Shown here: piece after piece, positions 62,153-64,000 of the stretch
How the letters are laid out: the number at the start of each line of letters is the position of its first letter
How positions within the stretch are numbered: the stretch's first letter is position 1
DNA from: Fimbriimonadaceae bacterium
Lineage (GTDB): Bacteria > Armatimonadota > Fimbriimonadia > Fimbriimonadales > Fimbriimonadaceae
Assembly: GCA_019638775.1 (NCBI GenBank)
Contig: JAHBTD010000002.1
Coordinates: 744,001-808,000, forward strand
Direction: 5' to 3'
Length of the DNA stretch: 64,000 nucleotides
Notes under the pieces: model-generated
The model's database searches: none
Seen by the model: only the letters and a program-made list of their open reading frames with translations
Told to the model about the DNA's origin: nothing
Made by a program: the position numbers and the translations under genes

Positions 62153-63159
62153 GACGCAAGGAAGATATTTCATCCCGACAAAAAGCAGCAATCATGCTGA
62201 TGATTCTTGGCCCGGAGCAATCGGGCAGCATGATGCGCTTCTTCAAGGAAGAGCAAGTCGAGCAGCTCTCCATTGAGGTCGCCCGTCTTGAGCGCGTCAC
62301 CCCCGAGCAAAGAGCCCAGGTCATCCACGAGTTCCATGAGCTTGCCATTGCGCAGGAATACATGGCTGAGGGCGGCATCGAGCATGCAAAGCGTGTGCTC
62401 GAACAGGCCTTTGGCGCGGAAAGAGCCGAGTCGATCATAGAGAAAGTCGTCACAGCCATGCAGGTTGTGCCGTTTGAGTTCCTCAAAAAAGCAGACCCCG
62501 CACAGGTTCTTAGCTTTATTCAGGACGAGCACCCTCAAACCATCGCGCTCATCCTTGCTTACATGCCCATCAACGCAGCCGCCCAGATCGTATCGAAGCT
62601 CCCACAAGATCTTCGTGTTGAGGTTGCTGCTCGAATCGCAAGCATGGAGCAGACGCCTCCTGAAGTTGTCCGACGTATCGAGCAAGTTCTGGAAAAGAAG
62701 ATTTCGACCGTTCTCAGCCAAGAGATGACCTATGCCGGAGGCCCCAAAGCTCTCGTAGACCTCTTAAACCGAGTGGATCGAACAACGGAACGGCTTATCA
62801 TGGACTCGATCTCCGAATCAGATCCTGAACTTGCCGATACCGTCAAGAATATGATGTTCGTCTTCGAGGACATCATCCAACTCGACGACCGCGCGCTGCA
62901 GCAAGTCCTCAAAGAAGTTGATATGAAGGAGCTTGCAACAGCGTTAAAGGGCACTGGCGTTGAGGTTCAAAACAAGTTCTACAAGAACATGTCGGAACGC
63001 GCCGTGGCAATGCTGAAAGAGGACATGGAATTCATGGGACCCGTTCGACTCAAGATCGTCGAAGAAGCTCAGCAGAAGATTGTTGCTGCCATTCGCAGAC
63101 TGGAAGAAGCAGGCGAGATCACTATTTCCCGCGCTGGCGAGGAGGATGTGCTTGTCTAA
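62149..63159 (+). CDS. fliG: Flagellar motor switch protein FliG
   Basis: A 336-residue switch protein. The N-terminal domain (KAAIMLMILGPEQSGSMMRFF), the middle domain with the EHPQTIALILAYM motif, and the C-terminal charged torque helix (FEDIIQLDDRALQQVLKEVDMKELATALKG) are all typical. It sits on FliF and interacts with the stator. Overlaps fliF and, at its end, fliH. Confidence 0.96.
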   Translation: MRRKEDISSRQKAAIMLMILGPEQSGSMMRFFKEEQVEQLSIEVARLERVTPEQRAQVIHEFHELAIAQEYMAEGGIEHAKRVLEQAFGAERAESIIEKVVTAMQVVPFEFLKKADPAQVLSFIQDEHPQTIALILAYMPINAAAQIVSKLPQDLRVEVAARIASMEQTPPEVVRRIEQVLEKKISTVLSQEMTYAGGPKALVDLLNRVDRTTERLIMDSISESDPELADTVKNMMFVFEDIIQLDDRALQQVLKEVDMKELATALKGTGVEVQNKFYKNMSERAVAMLKEDMEFMGPVRLKIVEEAQQKIVAAIRRLEEAGEITISRAGEEDVLV

Positions 63160-63829
63160 AACCTTTTTGACAGGCGATCATGCTCATGGAGCCTCATCTT
63201 ACTTGCACACGCTTCAACCCGTAGAGGACGCCGTGGATGCTGCCCGCAGACAAGGCAGCACGGACCTCCGAACGAAGTTCAAAAGCGAGCTGGATGGGAT
63301 GCTCAAGCAGGCCCAGGAAGATGGCTTCCACAAGGGTTATGAGGACGGTTATCGAACAGGACGGCTTGAGGGTCAACAGGCCGTTGCCGACGAGCAGGCC
63401 GAATACTTGGCCCGATTTCAGGCTGAGCTGAACGAAGCGCGCGATACGGTCATTCAATCGATTGATCGCTGGTACGAAGCCGCCGAGCCAGAACTCGCCG
63501 AACTTGCCGTATACATTGCATCAAGAATCGTTGGGAACGAACTGACAACCAACCCAGAAGTTATCCTTGGAATCACCAAAGAAGCCCTCGCTGAAATTAC
63601 CAATACCGAAAAAGTTCGTATCCGCGTGAATCCCTTCGATTCGCCAACCTTGAACGAACACAAAGCATCCTTGATGGCGATTTCGCCCAGCGTACGGCAG
63701 GTCGAGATCATCGAAGACCCCTCAATCACGGGTGGCTGCCTAATCGAGTCCGACAGCGGCGCTGCGGATGCGACTGTTCAAACAAAGGTTGAAGCGATCT
63801 TAAACACCCTCCGAGGAGAAGCAGCGTGA
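63152..63829 (+). CDS. fliH: Flagellar assembly protein FliH
   Basis: The TTG at 63152 (SKTFLTGDHAHGASSYLH) is preferred: GGAGG at 63141-63145 is six bases ahead, whereas ATG 63146 would touch it. The 225-residue protein has an N-terminal coiled coil with GxxxG-rich segment (EDGFHKGYEDGYRTGRLEGQQ) and C-terminal ELAVYIASRIVGNELTTNP and VRIRVNPFD blocks of FliH/YscL. It regulates the FliI ATPase. It overlaps fliG by eight and fliI by four bases. Confidence 0.88.
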   Translation: MSKTFLTGDHAHGASSYLHTLQPVEDAVDAARRQGSTDLRTKFKSELDGMLKQAQEDGFHKGYEDGYRTGRLEGQQAVADEQAEYLARFQAELNEARDTVIQSIDRWYEAAEPELAELAVYIASRIVGNELTTNPEVILGITKEALAEITNTEKVRIRVNPFDSPTLNEHKASLMAISPSVRQVEIIEDPSITGGCLIESDSGAADATVQTKVEAILNTLRGEAA

Positions 63830-64000
63830 GTGTAATCGCGCCCACTTTCCGCGAAGCGCGCAAGCGCATCGACGCTTCTCCACGAATGCGTGTCTATGGC
63901 AGAGTCGTCCAAGTTGTCGGACTCATCGTTGAATCGAGCGGCCCCAACGCCAGGGTCGGTGACTTATGTCTGATCGAGTCAAATCACGGAGAGCTTGTCC
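63826..64000 (+). CDS. fliI: Flagellar export ATPase FliI (N-terminal part; 3' end outside window)
   Basis: GTG at 63826 overlaps the fliH stop, with GGAG nearby upstream (GAGGAGAAGCAGC). The 58 codons seen include RVYGRVVQVVGLIVESSGP and ARVGDLCLIES, the beta-barrel N-terminal domain of FliI/YscN ATPases. Walker motifs lie beyond the edge. Confidence 0.9.
   Translation, partial: MSVIAPTFREARKRIDASPRMRVYGRVVQVVGLIVESSGPNARVGDLCLIESNHGELV

Overview
The window looks like chromosomal DNA of a diderm bacterium of the Armatimonadota, most likely the Fimbriimonadales. This is an inference from gene content. The pilin-type leader at 6.3 kb (FTLIELLVVIAIIAILAAIL followed by FPVFARAKEAA) is typical of that phylum and of Planctomycetes. 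There is a 16-stranded-type porin, a BNR/VPS10-type secreted protein and a PDZ site-2 protease, yet FtsZ anchoring appears to use SepF. Coding density is high, intergenic gaps are short, and GC is about 55 percent except in the RHS region and parts of the flanking accessory genes. No ribosomal RNA, IS element, phage or CRISPR array was seen; there is one tRNA (Arg, anticodon TCG).

Layout. 0-8 kb: end of a LolA-like/thioredoxin fusion (minus), a GT-C membrane glycosyltransferase, then an apparent envelope-signalling group made of a secreted STN-domain protein, an ECF sigma factor and a membrane anti-sigma-like protein that also carries an STN-like domain, followed by a pseudopilin and a zinc-ribbon membrane protein. 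8-10.3 kb (minus): DUF151 nuclease, CBM9-like secreted protein, GNAT acetyltransferase. 10.4-18 kb (minus): an RHS polymorphic-toxin locus with one full-length RHS protein, a duplicated-domain candidate immunity gene, an orphan RHS core with a different tail, two overlapping small envelope genes and a decayed RHS fragment. 18.4-26.2 kb: BNR-repeat secreted protein, NTF2-like protein, homogentisate dioxygenase, DinB, dicarboxylate symporter and two small zinc-ribbon membrane proteins.

26.3-41.8 kb: yggS-sepF, a GH38-like mannosidase with in-frame palindromic repeats, a SpoU methyltransferase preceded by an 11-bp repeat array, holA, a transglutaminase-DUF58-MoxR operon, a ROK kinase, a 2-oxoacid dehydrogenase E2, and a BlaI/BlaR pair. 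41.8-58.9 kb: LolA-like protein, rseP-dxr-YegS kinase, tRNA-Arg, porin, aminotransferase, parAB, ankyrin protein, rmlD, gcvT, erythromycin-esterase-like protein and an S9 peptidase. 59.2-64 kb: the start of a flagellar basal-body/export operon, flgB-flgC-fliE-fliF-fliG-fliH-fliI, running off the end.

The most novel-looking parts are the RHS locus (modular toxin tails with linked candidate immunity genes and about 1 kb of near-identical core able to recombine), the sigma/anti-sigma/STN group at 2.5-6.2 kb, and a set of short-period direct/inverted repeat elements in several intergenic gaps. Functional calls rest on motif recognition by eye; no database search was run.
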